From assembly GCF_030272615.1 (NCBI RefSeq), contig NC_081412.1, positions 97,091,796-97,155,795 on the forward strand: 64,000 bases of DNA, read 5' to 3'. The position numbers and the translations under genes were made by a program. Below the pieces are notes generated by a model, which saw nothing but the letters and a program-made list of their open reading frames with translations, did not search any database and had not been told where the DNA came from. The DNA comes from Cryptomeria japonica. Taxonomy: Eukaryota > Streptophyta > Pinopsida > Cupressales > Cupressaceae. Of the stretch, positions 37,601 to 45,977 are shown one piece after another. Position 1 is the first letter of the stretch. Each line of letters starts with the position of its first letter.

Positions 37601-40308
37601 AGTGTGCATGGAAACCTTAAAAAATGTGAAGTTGTGACAACCTTAAATCATAATGTGGGATCCCTTACAGGTCTGATCGCTTTTTCAATTACTGTGGCAC
37701 TCTTTTTAATGCTGTTGATGGTCTGAGTAAGCTTCAAAACTCTCACCAAGCTTCAGTCTGTGACAGTCAGGGCTTGGAATACCTGGATATAAATTGCCGT
37801 GCAACAATCTGGATCTGCTGATATAGTGCCCAGCAGGTGACCTTGTGGCCAATTGGTAAGCAGACTTGTCCACTTTTTCCAATCCAACCATGGCCTCCAC
37901 CCTGATTAGACAGCTAGGGTTAAAGTAGCAATTTTCTTAACTCAAGACAACATAGAATGATAGGATAAAGCACAATTTCTAAATCAGGGTTTCCAGCTTG
38001 ACCTGGTTGGGTAACTGGGGGTCGTGTAACAGTTGACCTGCTTGAGCTTTATCTCAAAATCATTCCAAAATCTTCGAGATGCTACACCAAGCCTGCAAGA
38101 CACTTACGTATACTTATTTCAATGACGGTGCTAGGGACCCAAACTAGGCCGACCAGCAAGAACTTATTTTTATTTTACTTTATCAATGTGGTTGTTTGAA
38201 AACATGTTTTTATCCATTGCTGGTTGACCCATCTAATGAGGGAAAATGGCAGTTTTCTTGGGATTGCAAACCTCTTTGCTGAAAGAACTATTAAATTATT
38301 ACAACTGGGCATCCATTTGCCAAATTTAATGGTGCAGTATTGGACATGAAATTTTTTGAGCATTTGGAGCAGGGCATATTCAGGAAATATTTGCAGAGTA
38401 TTGATTGCATATTTATTCCATGAGCTGTCAACTAGGAGGCTTGTCAGCTGTCATTTAAATTCATTTTCTGCTTTGTAGACTTTAGATAGGCTTTTGGCTC
38501 TGATTCTATACATCTGTTGTGATGGAGTCTGTGCACTATTGGCAGAGATTTGTAATATAAACATAATGAGGTTCTATGTGACTGTTATTTATCAGATTTG
38601 ACTGCACAGATTTTCTCTTTGTCAGAGGTACTACCAGTGGAGTCAAGCAAGGTTGAACTCTCTTGCTAACTCTAGGATATATATAAAGTTGCTTGACAAG
38701 TTTCTGAAAAGAACACTGATTTTGATGATGGCTACACATTACATGGTGTTTTGATCTTTCAGATACTTTTCAATGTTTTCATTGATGAGCTGGTCCTCTC
38801 CGTTCATTCTCTTGATAATTTGCAGGGTAAAATGCTATTGTGGGGCTTTTTGAGCTTTTCCAACCAGAGATTAATCTTAGTAAACTAAAGGTCACAATTT
38901 TCAAATTTCAGTAGCTCTAACGATGTCTTTTCCAAGTTCCAATTATCCTACAAGGGTGATCTTTTGGAGATAATGACATTATGATAGCCTATACCTGCCT
39001 GTAAATTCAGTTTAAAGGTTCATTTCTCAAATTTGAAACCTGCTTCTCAGCCATTATAGTGCAAGGGACATGCCCTCTTTTGTCTTTGAGCATCAGTTCT
39101 TCAAGGTTCATTGTATGATAACCTTGTTATGTAGTGTTTATGTGTCTCTTCAATGCATTAATTATAATCACTGCTATTTTGAGTATTGATATCCTATTTT
39201 GGCAATTTGAAGACAATAATGCCATTCTATTTCTAAATTTCTCCAAATAGCTATGTTGCAGGGATACTCATTCCTTTGGTTCTCCCCTAAAACCTTTTCT
39301 ACTAGAAACAGAACTTGATCCTTCAGAAAATTGTCTCCAAAATGGTGGAACATACATAATAATTTGAACATATAAATTATAATTTATAATCCATGCATTA
39401 AATTTTCGCCACTTTAGAATTTTTTTGCATCTGTATCAGTGATAAGATAGCTTCCTAATTGTTAGATACATTCCAGGTTGGAGCGAAGAACAGTGAAAAT
39501 GAAGAGAGTTCATGCAACTTTAAAGGTTTTAGGTGAAGTTGTTGAAGCGCTTACAAATTTGATCCCAGAAGAGGTAGATTTATATTAAACTATTATTTGA
39601 AAAAGAGTGGTAGATTTGTCTTTACTGCCCACAAAAAAGCTGGTTTATTGCATGGCTGAAAACAATTTTCTTTTTTAAAGTTCAAATTACCCACTCATTT
39701 TAGGCAGCTTAATTCATGGTTTGCATTTTGTTATCACTCATTAGGTGCTTTTGATTAATTTGAAATGTCTGTAAGTTTTAAGTGGTTGTTTTTTCCTTGA
39801 TGACCACAGGCTATTTAAAGGCTAATCTAGGCTTTTTTTATGTGCTTTAAGATGACTAACAGCTGCTCTTTCTATTTACCAGTTAAAAAGAGTAATGGAA
39901 GCAGACGCAGCAATGACTGAAGAAGTAGCATACAACATTATACCATTGGATGCACCAGCACCAACAAATGCTATTATCACTTTTCCAGAGGTAATGATGT
40001 TCATTTGGAAATTTTTTGTGGATACTTGAATGTTCACTATATTTTGCTATTCAGAGAAAGGAGTTTTAATATTTTAAACTTGAGTTGCTAGTGCTTAGAA
40101 GAATTCACCAAAACAGATTCAGTGCTACTGAGACCCATTTTGTTGCACTAAAACCCATATGGTGGTTACAAGTTGAATTCAGGTCAGAGCTGCAGTTTCA
40201 GCATTGAGCAATTCTGGAGATTTGGCAAAGCTGCCCAATGGTTACCAAGTGCCAAAGATGCGAGAGTTGGATATTCTCGATCTTTTATGCTATGTTTTTG
40301 GATTTCAG
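19451..40308 (+). CDS. GSL10: Callose synthase (GSL10/CALS9-like), 5' part of gene, partial
   Basis: Six exons splice in frame to 264 codons (202+98+161+97+108+126 = 792 nt), all with GT-AG introns. The protein starts MDRAAKNWERLVRATLQRGQ. It contains NIDAILKAADEIQDEDPNVA, YSLAQNLDPVSEGRGVLQFK, TGLMSVIKQ, TIDRNQDIVRLQEFYKSYRE and YNIIPLDAPAPTNAI, and ends at the conserved FGFQ. These are N-terminal landmarks of plant glucan synthase-like enzymes, which make 1,3-beta-glucan at the plasma membrane, cell plate and plasmodesmata. The DRNQDI...LQEFY...YREKN spacing fits GSL10 better than GSL8. Only the cytosolic N-terminal region, before the first membrane segments and catalytic domain, is in the window. 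Introns are 2.6, 0.18, 16.8, 0.31, 0.19 and at least 23.7 kb. No stop or frameshift occurs, so the gene looks intact here. Confidence 0.88.
19653..22265 (+). other. Callose synthase intron 1 (2.6 kb)
   Basis: Non-coding. It contains SINE 1 (20230-20462). The remainder is AT-rich with no other recognised feature. Confidence 0.85.
20230..20462 (-). mobile_element. SINE 1, tRNA-derived, about 210 bp
   Basis: An 11-bp target duplication, TCTGGTTGGTG, lies at 20230-20240 and 20452-20462. On the - strand the element starts at 20451 with AGAGCCCGGAGGGATACCGT and ends in a run of about 17 A (plus-strand T run from 20242). A box-B-like sequence, GAGTTTGACTC, is at 20383-20393, and an A-box-like GTAGTTGGAC follows the 5' end. 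These are the marks of a Pol III SINE mobilised by LINE machinery. There is no coding capacity. Confidence 0.8.
22266..22363 (+). CDS. GSL10: Callose synthase exon 2
   Basis: The acceptor is TATCTCGCAG and the donor is AAG|GTATGC. It encodes CEHAYSLAQNLDPVSEGRG then VLQFKTGLMSVIK, the most conserved block of the N-terminus. It ends in phase 0. Confidence 0.9.
22548..22708 (+). CDS. GSL10: Callose synthase exon 3
   Basis: The acceptor is TGCTTTACAG and the donor is CGAGA|GTATGT. It encodes QKRAKRDGGTIDRNQDIVRL through EEEKKLQSGAFSGDLR plus two bases of a Glu codon. Intron 2 before it is only 184 bp, while the intron after it is 16,768 bp. Confidence 0.9.
26422..26621. repeat. Exact 100-bp tandem duplication
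   Basis: Two adjacent copies starting TCCATATGGATCAAGTTTAA at 26422 and 26522 look identical over the whole 100 bp. A poly-A run follows the second copy. The identity implies a recent duplication or an assembly artefact. Confidence 0.95.
26658..27880 (-). repeat. LTR-like block L of the gag-like element
   Basis: This block resembles 31962-33180 at several spaced points. TTGATGTGTTTTTTAGAC (26657) matches TTGGTGTGTTTTTTATGC (31961), followed in both by an AAATAAAATRCCC-like stretch. GTGATTTGCTG plus GGGACTTAC is shared, and so is GGATNNTTATATAGR near 27590 and 32972. On the - strand the latter reads TATATAAA, a TATA box. The two blocks could be the diverged LTRs of one element on the - strand. 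Outer boundaries and target duplication were not found. Confidence 0.45.
26912..27151. repeat. 120-bp tandem duplication inside LTR-like block L
   Basis: Copies begin TAGCAAGGTAAGCACTTGAT at 26912 and TAGCAAGGTGAGCACTTGAT at 27032 and differ at about two positions. This makes a real duplication more likely than an assembly error. Confidence 0.9.
27886..29922 (-). pseudogene. Long gag-like ORF of an LTR element, decayed
   Basis: A coherent - strand coding stretch of about 650 codons starts MSKAGIAARATHLKNVLEGY at 29922 and is spread over open pieces 29493-29131, 28912-28568, 28561-28100 and 28092-27886. It has a basic patch (APKRRRAI), charged coiled-coil-like segments (LKRVEE, LEMENKKLKEYIEGL) and a C-terminal part with DDFLVQFVQAYDRTT. 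No CCHC knuckle, protease, RT or integrase is visible. It is most likely the single protein of a large non-autonomous LTR element (LARD or TR-GAG type). I do not recognise the family. Stops and frameshifts show it is inactive. Confidence 0.5.
30639..31700 (+). repeat. 17-copy degenerate repeat, core AGTGGAAAATCGACCTTCATC
   Basis: A core of about 30 bp, AGTGGAAAATCG followed 4-6 bases later by TCATCRGGACTT, recurs about every 50-80 bp. Copies start near 30639, 30709, 30792, 30875, 30939, 30997, 31060, 31132, 31195, 31257, 31309, 31368, 31420, 31468, 31552, 31604 and 31665. The spacers are T-rich and not conserved. It lies between the gag-like ORF and LTR-like block R, where plant LTR elements often carry untranslated tandem repeats. 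Confidence 0.85.
31962..33180 (-). repeat. LTR-like block R of the gag-like element
   Basis: The counterpart of block L (see 26658). It shares spaced similarity, including the TATATAAA-like box on the - strand (plus-strand GGTTTATATAGAC near 32974). It is interrupted by SINE 2. Just left of it (31913-31931) is a purine-rich GTAGGGAAAAGGGGG stretch. The right boundary is uncertain and may lie further out. Confidence 0.4.
32710..32914 (-). mobile_element. SINE 2, tRNA-derived, about 173 bp
   Basis: A perfect 16-bp target duplication, ATAATGTTTGGTACTT, lies at 32710-32725 and 32899-32914. On the - strand the body begins GTCTTCGGACATGTAGTGCT. It has an A-box-like TAGTGCTGCGGTTAAAAC and a perfect box B, GGTTCAAATCC (plus-strand 32832-32842), and ends in an A-rich tail (AAATAAACAAA). 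It is a different family from SINE 1. The tRNA-like head covers roughly the first 75 bases, but it is not a functional tRNA gene. Confidence 0.85.
33181..34988. repeat. Intron DNA with GGCGGACTTGGCACTTG repeats (34040-34830)
   Basis: From about 34080 a loose repeat recurs with spacing of about 60-70 bp: TTAGGCGGACTTKGCACTTG followed by AAGGATTTTCCT. Copies lie near 34270, 34342, 34384, 34510, 34605 and 34650. A cluster of CAAGGAATTTTTCC words lies at 34710-34800. The part 33181-34040 has no recognised feature. Confidence 0.5.
34989..35640 (+). mobile_element. LTR fragment, Gypsy-type start
   Basis: TGTAATGTCCCCCGTTGCTT begins at 34989, the same TGTAATGTCCC start seen on the - strand at 57319 and close to TGTCATGTCCCC at 52719. 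No primer site or internal coding sequence follows, and the 3' edge and target duplication could not be fixed. The end coordinate is approximate. Confidence 0.45.
36411..36528. repeat. 59-bp tandem duplication
   Basis: TGGACTATACTATGGATATA at 36411 recurs as TGGACTAAACTATGGATATA at 36470. Both copies end in GATCTAGTTGGTAACCAGGCGGA, with a few mismatches. It is a non-coding intronic repeat. Confidence 0.85.
39477..39573 (+). CDS. GSL10: Callose synthase exon 4
   Basis: The acceptor is ACATTCCAG. The leading G completes the Glu codon from exon 3, then LERRTVKMKRVHATLKVLGE and VVEALTNLIPEE follow; the donor is GAG|GTAGAT. The frame match to exon 3 over nearly 17 kb, with no missing residue relative to the family, supports a true long intron. 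Confidence 0.88.
39883..39990 (+). CDS. GSL10: Callose synthase exon 5
   Basis: The acceptor is CTATTTACCAG and the donor is GAG|GTAATG. It encodes LKRVMEADAAMTEEVAYNII then PLDAPAPTNAIITFPE. YNIIPLDAP is a signature of the callose synthase N-terminal region. Length 108 nt, phase 0 at both ends. Confidence 0.9.
40183..40308 (+). CDS. GSL10: Callose synthase exon 6
   Basis: The acceptor is TGAATTCAG and the donor is TTTCAG|GTTTGG. It encodes VRAAVSALSNSGDLAKLPNG through MRELDILDLLCYVFGFQ. In the family the next exon begins with a segment containing SNQREH; none was found up to 64000. Confidence 0.88.
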
Positions 40309-41372
40309 GTTTGGACTCACAGAGAACTTTTCCTTTGGGCACCAGAGTAACTTTTTCATTTTTTTTACTGACAATCATGAACTTGACTTACAGAGAACTT
40401 TTCATTTTGGCACTAGAGTAACTTGTTTAGGTCTTTTGTTTTGACTGGCAATTATGAAATCTACTTTTAATTTGTCAGATACTTATGAAAGTACCTGACC
40501 AAAACACTTTGATGCATGGAGTTTTTTTTTTTCATTTTGCAATCAGAGGAAAGATGCTTTTAATGGTAGTTTGTTCTCATAGTCTATAATAGTCTTCCTG
40601 GTGTTTAGATCAAATTTAATTCCAAGCTTAATATTTTGCTTTGTCATGTTTTTTCATCTAAAGCTTTGACAAATAATTTTCAAGTGCAAAAACAGTTACT
40701 AAAGTGCTGTCAAAATCGATACAGCCAAAATCACTGCTCTCACACAACTTAATGTCAATCATACCGAAGATAACTTGAAATGAGAAGTTGCTGAAAGTTG
40801 TATAACCAAATCCGACTATTCAGAAGATGGATATGTCTGTTATTTGCTCAAAGTAAAAAATTAAATGAAAGCGACGATTTACTGTTAAAATGACCGTTGC
40901 ATCAAATGGGTTCCTATTTCTATTAAAAATCTGAGTATGAAAACTTGGAGGTCAGAGGACCTAGCAAATTTCTTCAATTCATGGAAGGAATTCCAGATTT
41001 TCTAAAGAGGCTCAAATAACTGGTGTACGAAACAGTAGCCAGGCTTCCTGAAACAGTTATTTGAGCTTCTGTAATGAAGCCGTTACTGAAAGGGGATACA
41101 GTTTCCTTACATGGATTGCAAGAAATGACTATTTCTCTTTTTTTCTCAAGAGTTGCAATTGCAAAAAGAAGGTCCATAGATTACCCAAAGAAGGCCATAT
41201 TAGAATATTATCTTAGTTTATTATTTAATGGTCATTTTTGTATCTTAGTGTAAATATTAGATGTTTCTAATTTTGTTTCAGTTATCAATTGTTTCATAAT
41301 GGAAACATCAATCTTGTAATCTTATAAATGATTGTTTGATTGTTCATTATTTTACCAATTACTTGCGTAATA

Positions 41373-41384
41373 TGGTATCAGAGC
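41373..41384 (+). other. Primer binding site (initiator tRNA-Met)
   Basis: TGGTATCAGAGC directly abuts the 5' LTR, as in most plant LTR elements. Confidence 0.9.
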
Positions 41385-41661
41385 AGGATTCAATTTTTTT
41401 TGGAAAATTTTTATAACGATAAAATTTTTTGATGAAATTTTCTAGTGAATTTTTTTCCAATTTTTTTTTGAAGTGTTTGTGATTTTCTCACAAACATTTT
41501 TCTTGTGGTCTTCATAAAATTCATTGGTTCTGTTCACACGAGGGTTTTGTCACACAATTTTGCTTGTTTCTTAACTGTTTTGGTCTGCAAAATTCTGTGT
41601 CTATGTAAATTGCGTTCATTCTTCAGCCTGCAAAATACCCCATGCGATCTATATTGTCCCC

Positions 41662-42396
41662 TCATACTTCTTGACAATTTTGCTTGGGGATTTGTACTCT
41701 TTGCTTCATCTTCTCCTGAAATGTTTTGAAGAAGGTCCACAAAGTAGCATTCTGATTGTTTCGATTGCCAAGACTATCCAATCCTTGCTTAATCTGCTGC
41801 ACCATCGGTCTGTCATAAGCCCACTGGACTCTATCGGTTCCGGGGATTTGATTCATGAAATTTAGGGCAAGATAGATAATCAATGATCCAAACTTGAAGA
41901 CATTCTTTTCATCTTGTTTAATCTTCTTCAAATTGATCAATAGTTCTTCCAATAGTACACTGCATAGGTCATAGTGGCCGTCTTCCTTAACCATTTTGTA
42001 TGCAGCATGAATTGTGGTGCTAGAGACCGAATTCAATTTGTTCAATTGATACACCTTGTACCCAATTACCATGGCAGCAAACCTAACATCATCTTCCCTT
42101 ATGGTATTGATTTTCATTGATCTTCCGTTGAATTCTGCACCGGTTAGTTTATTTACGGTAGGGTTTGTAACCTTCCATAACCCTGGCTTCTCACCAGTTT
42201 GATGCAAACAGGTAACTGCTTTGATTGCTTCCGTAGTGATCTTGTATGGCTTGTCCAGCCATATAAATTCAGCATGAACCCTGCTCAACACATACCTAAC
42301 CCACTCCTCATCGAAAGTCGGGAAGTTCACAAATTGGGTAAAACCCTTTCCTTTTAGCTGTGCGAATTTCATCTTGGGATTGCTGATATCGTCCAT
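41662..42396 (-). CDS. Gag-like ORF of the nested element, 244 residues, unknown
   Basis: The longest intact ORF of the nested element starts MDDISNPKMKFAQLKGKGFT and ends VQIPKQNCQEV. Features are FPTFDEEWVRYVLSRVHAEF, IWLDKPYKITTEAIKAVTCL (a helical segment reminiscent of plant retrotransposon gag-like domains), LYDLCSVLLEEL-type helices and a basic C-terminus. There are no catalytic motifs. An upstream open piece (42594-42409) ending GSEDILDL may belong to the same protein. I do not recognise the family. It could encode a capsid-like protein. Confidence 0.5.
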   Translation of the reverse strand: MDDISNPKMKFAQLKGKGFTQFVNFPTFDEEWVRYVLSRVHAEFIWLDKPYKITTEAIKAVTCLHQTGEKPGLWKVTNPTVNKLTGAEFNGRSMKINTIREDDVRFAAMVIGYKVYQLNKLNSVSSTTIHAAYKMVKEDGHYDLCSVLLEELLINLKKIKQDEKNVFKFGSLIIYLALNFMNQIPGTDRVQWAYDRPMVQQIKQGLDSLGNRNNQNATLWTFFKTFQEKMKQRVQIPKQNCQEV

Positions 42397-43005
42397 GATC
42401 TTATCTGTTTACAGATCCAAAATATCTTCCGACCCATTCTCCTCAATTTCACAATGAATATAAGCACATACATCATCAACATGCAGAATAATGTGTGGAA
42501 GGAAGGAAAATGCACCTATTGGGTCGTCCTCTATGGACTTGTATGGATGTTTCTTGAATACAGGACGAGTCTCGCCCATCACTTCGACCACCAATGGAGT
42601 AGAGATATAGAGGATGGAGATGCCATTGCAAAATCTCAGAAAATAAGACTTAGATTAATGCCCTTCGATAAATACCTTGAACAACTACTGAATGCCCTAG
42701 ATCGCTTTGCTGGATTGCCTTTTGCTCTTAGATCACCTGGAAATTTTGATAGCTCGAAAACATTATTCGCAAGGTGAAGAATGATTCCCTTATTCGCCCT
42801 TTTAACTCTGCAAACCCTAATTTCCCTTTGAAATAAATGCACCTCAAAAAATACTCAACCGGATGCCCTCTTTAGCTACCAAATACCACAATCAACCATC
42901 TGAGTTCCAGATATCAACTGCCATCTCTAATCCATAGACCACAGATCTCATCAAGGGGTACTTGCAAGATTTTCATTGATTTGCCTCGCCCTAAGGCCAA
43001 AAGCC

Positions 43006-44340
43006 CTAGTTACTGGATGAAGATTCTACACCAGATACAGGTACAAATCCATTATCTGTCTTAGATTCATCCTTTCTCACCCACATCATCTCATGCTTCT
43101 CTCTGATCTCTTCCACTTTCACTTTACCCTTCTCGTCTAATTTATTCTTGTCTATCGGAGCACTATTCTTGCTTCTGCAGTACTTTGTAATGCGACCGGT
43201 TTTGTTGCATGTCCTGCAAACAACATTATTCTTCACAGATCTGAATCTGATTCTGTCTCATCTTGCACTTATTAGAGATATGTCCAAACATTCCATAGGC
43301 ATAGCATCTTTTGTTCTTAAAGTTATTCATCACAACTCTACACACATTTGACCTGTGTCCAAAATGATTGCATATGAAACATTGACTGGTAAAGGTAGAA
43401 ACATTGTTGTTCATCACATTGTTATTGTTCATCATTCCATTATTCATCCTACTTCTTCACTGGCTTGTCATATGACCAAATTTATTGCAAGTAAAACATC
43501 TACCATTAAATTTATGAGCATTAGGCTGTTTTACTAGAGGATTCTTGCTCTTCTTCTGATCAGATTTAGCATTGCCTTGTTCAGATCCGGAGGATTCACC
43601 TTTCTCATATCTAAGACCTCACATATCATTTCGATATCTTTGACTTTTTAGCATCTCATCAAGTCTTGCATCTTTTGTTCTGAAATTATTCATCACAACT
43701 CTACCTACATTCCACAGGCATAGCATCTTTTCTTCTGAAAGTTATTCATCACAACTCTACACACATTTGACTTGTGTCCAAAATTATTGCATATGAAACA
43801 TTGATCGGTAAAGGTAGAAACATTGTTGTTCATCATGTTGTTATTGTTCATCATTCCATTATTCATCCTACTTCTGCACTGACTTGCCATATGACCAAAT
43901 TTATTGCAAGTAAAACATCTACCATTAAATTTATCAAGATTCTTGCTCTTCTTCTGATCAAGAATCTCATCAAGTCTTGTAAAACATATGATCAAGATTC
44001 TTGCTCTTCTTCTGATCAAGAATCTCAACAAGTCTTGCATCTTTTGTTCTGAAAGTTATTCATCACAACTCTACACACATTTGACTTGTGTCCAAAATTA
44101 TTGCATATGAAACATTGACCGGTAAAGGTAGAAACATTGTTGTTCATCACATTGTTATTGTTCATCTTTCCATTATTCATCCGACTTCTGCACTGACTTG
44201 CCATATGACCAAATTTATTTCAAGTAAAACATCTACCATTAAATTTATGAGCATTAGGCTGTTTTATCGGAGGATTCTTGCTCTTATTCTAATCAGGTTT
44301 AGCATTGCCTTGTCTAGATCCGGAGGATTCACCTTTCTCA
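43006..44340 (-). pseudogene. CCHC zinc-knuckle region with internal triplication
   Basis: On the - strand knuckle motifs repeat: CFTCNKFGHMASQC, CFICNNFGHKSNVC, CYACGM-FGHISNKC (one Cys changed to Tyr in one copy) and, last, CRTCNKTGRITKYC. At DNA level a block beginning GTTATTCATCACAACTCTAC occurs at 43322, 43741 and 44055, so a segment of about 300-420 bp was duplicated twice. Asn/Met-rich linkers (MNNGMMNNNNVMNNN) join the knuckles. Such knuckles bind RNA in gag proteins. Stops and frame changes separate the copies. Confidence 0.7.
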
Positions 44341-44351
44341 TATCTAAGATC

Positions 44352-44965
44352 TCACATATCCTTTTGATGTCTTTGACTTTCTAGCATCTCATCAAGTCTT
44401 GCTGAATTGGCTTTGAATTTGTCTTTGTATTCATTGACAGTAGCAAGTTCATCCCTCAAGGTAACAACCTGTCTTTCAAGTTCTTGACCATTATTTCTTG
44501 ATTGTGTCAACTCAAGCTTCAACTGATCATTCTCATAGGTAATCCTGAAGCATTTGTCAGCTCTTTCCTTCAATAATTGTGCTAGATTCTCCTCATTCTT
44601 CTTCTGGTTCTCAATCTCCTTGGTCATTCTCATCACAATGGATTGCATCTCATTCTTCAAAGCAACATTTTCTCTCTCAAGCTTGTCCACTTCATCAACT
44701 TTGTCTTGGTATTCCATGATCTGATCTTCTTTCTCCTTTAACTTGTCCATTAATTCCTTTCTCTTTTCTCTGCAGATACTTGCTTGATCCTTCAATTCCC
44801 TAATGATTTCATCAGCTGCATTTAGATTCTTCTTCAATGTATTGACCTCACTTCTACCAGCATCAAGATCCTCAAGTGCCACATTGAGTTGTCTTTGAAA
44901 ACTAGTATCCATTGAATCAATCTCCCAGATCTTCCTCAAGCGGTTAAGCTTCCTTAGAGGAACTA
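44352..44965 (-). pseudogene. Coiled-coil protein of the nested element
   Basis: An open frame downstream of the LTR and primer site encodes a long heptad-rich chain: DSMDTSFQRQLNVALEDLDA, NTLKKNLNAADEIIRELKDQ, KELMDKLKEKEDQIMEYQDK and ELERQVVTLRDELATVNEYK. It is predicted to be almost entirely coiled coil, ending EMLESQRHQKDM. In plant LTR elements such a segment may serve as an assembly domain of gag. The open frame extends upstream to 44999 into the LTR, but the true start is probably MDTSF near 44916 or upstream. The function is inferred. Confidence 0.5.
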
Positions 44966-44980
44966 GGCTTTGATACCAAT

Positions 44981-45977
44981 CGTTGGAGTCAGGGATCACT
45001 AAGAGGGGGGGGGGGGTGAATCAGTGATCTACCGGAAATGAAAACTGCAAACTTATTCTTTATCCACTGGTTAACAATGCATAACAAATATGAACATAAA
45101 CATGCAATAATAAAAGCACAAATCCACAACACCGGAATTTTTACTTGGAAACCTAGAAAGGGAAAAACCACGGTGGGGCTGGAACCCACAATATTCATAT
45201 ACTATGGCTAGGAGTACATAAATATTACATAGATGGGGAATGCACTTGCATTCAGGCTCACTACCTAGAGCTCATTGCTCAATTATATGTGCCCGGAAGG
45301 GTACAACCTTCATGGGAGGCTCATTGCCTTACAATTTGATTACAATGAGAATGTACAATGGAATTAACTCATAAATAGCCTCTGACTATGCAAAATTGAG
45401 TTCTGGCTAGGCTCTGTATCACTGACTGTCTCTGCTTTGCTGATTATCCTGTTCTGGTCTCAGTCAGTTACCGGTTGATTTGAAATCAAAATGCGCACAT
45501 GAAATTGCACTCAATCGCACCAAAACTGATCGCTTACACACATAACACATCATAACATTACTAAAATCAACCGCTACGATGATCTTATATATCCGGTCTC
45601 ACCACAAAAAATATCTCCTTCAAGTCGGCCTTGATAGATGTAACGTGTAGATGAAGTCGGCTCCAATCTTGAACACACCATAGCACCATAATAAAATATT
45701 GCAAACACATGCTTCCTAAAGGTCCTACCAAACACTGAGATCACAAAAATAATCACCACAAACACCGCAAACACCGGAGATGATTCCGGATCAACACATT
45801 ATCAAAATACCCAGTTTTACCGGTTATTTGTCTACCGGTTGCATCCATCTCTCGGATAGGCTAAGTCACGATTGCTGGATCAAATTACCATGAAGAGTTG
45901 ACATCAATGACAACCCTAAACAACTAATTAATCAACGAAAATCTCTTAAATCACCGGATGAGTGTCAATTCCCAACA
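44981..45977 (-). repeat. LTR of the nested element
   Basis: TGTTGGGAATTGACACTCAT starts at 45977 (- strand). Near its end is a poly-C run (plus-strand G run 45004-45014, followed by TGAATCAGTGATC). The same G-run plus TGAATYAGT signature is found at 50385, suggesting a related LTR there. Confidence 0.65.

Larger units (their letters stand above)
22709..39476 (+). other. Callose synthase intron 3 (16.8 kb)
   Basis: Bounded by the GTATGT donor after exon 3 and the TTCCAG acceptor before exon 4. From 22709 to about 26400 and from 36530 to 39476 I see only AT-rich unassigned DNA. In between lie the gag-like LTR element, SINE 2, an LTR fragment and several tandem repeats listed separately. The length is typical of expanded gymnosperm introns. 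Confidence 0.85.
41655..45977 (-). mobile_element. LTR element with gag-like genes, nested in the Copia
   Basis: The single LTR is 44981-45977 (about 997 bp). On the - strand it begins TGTTGGGAATTGACACTC and ends CTCCAACG, where CA would be expected. It is followed by a primer-site-like TTGGTATCAAAGCC (44966-44979). The internal region codes, in - strand order, for a coiled-coil protein, CCHC knuckle arrays and another gag-like ORF. No protease, RT, integrase or second LTR was found. The left limit inside the Copia leader is approximate. It is best read as a truncated non-autonomous element. Confidence 0.65.
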
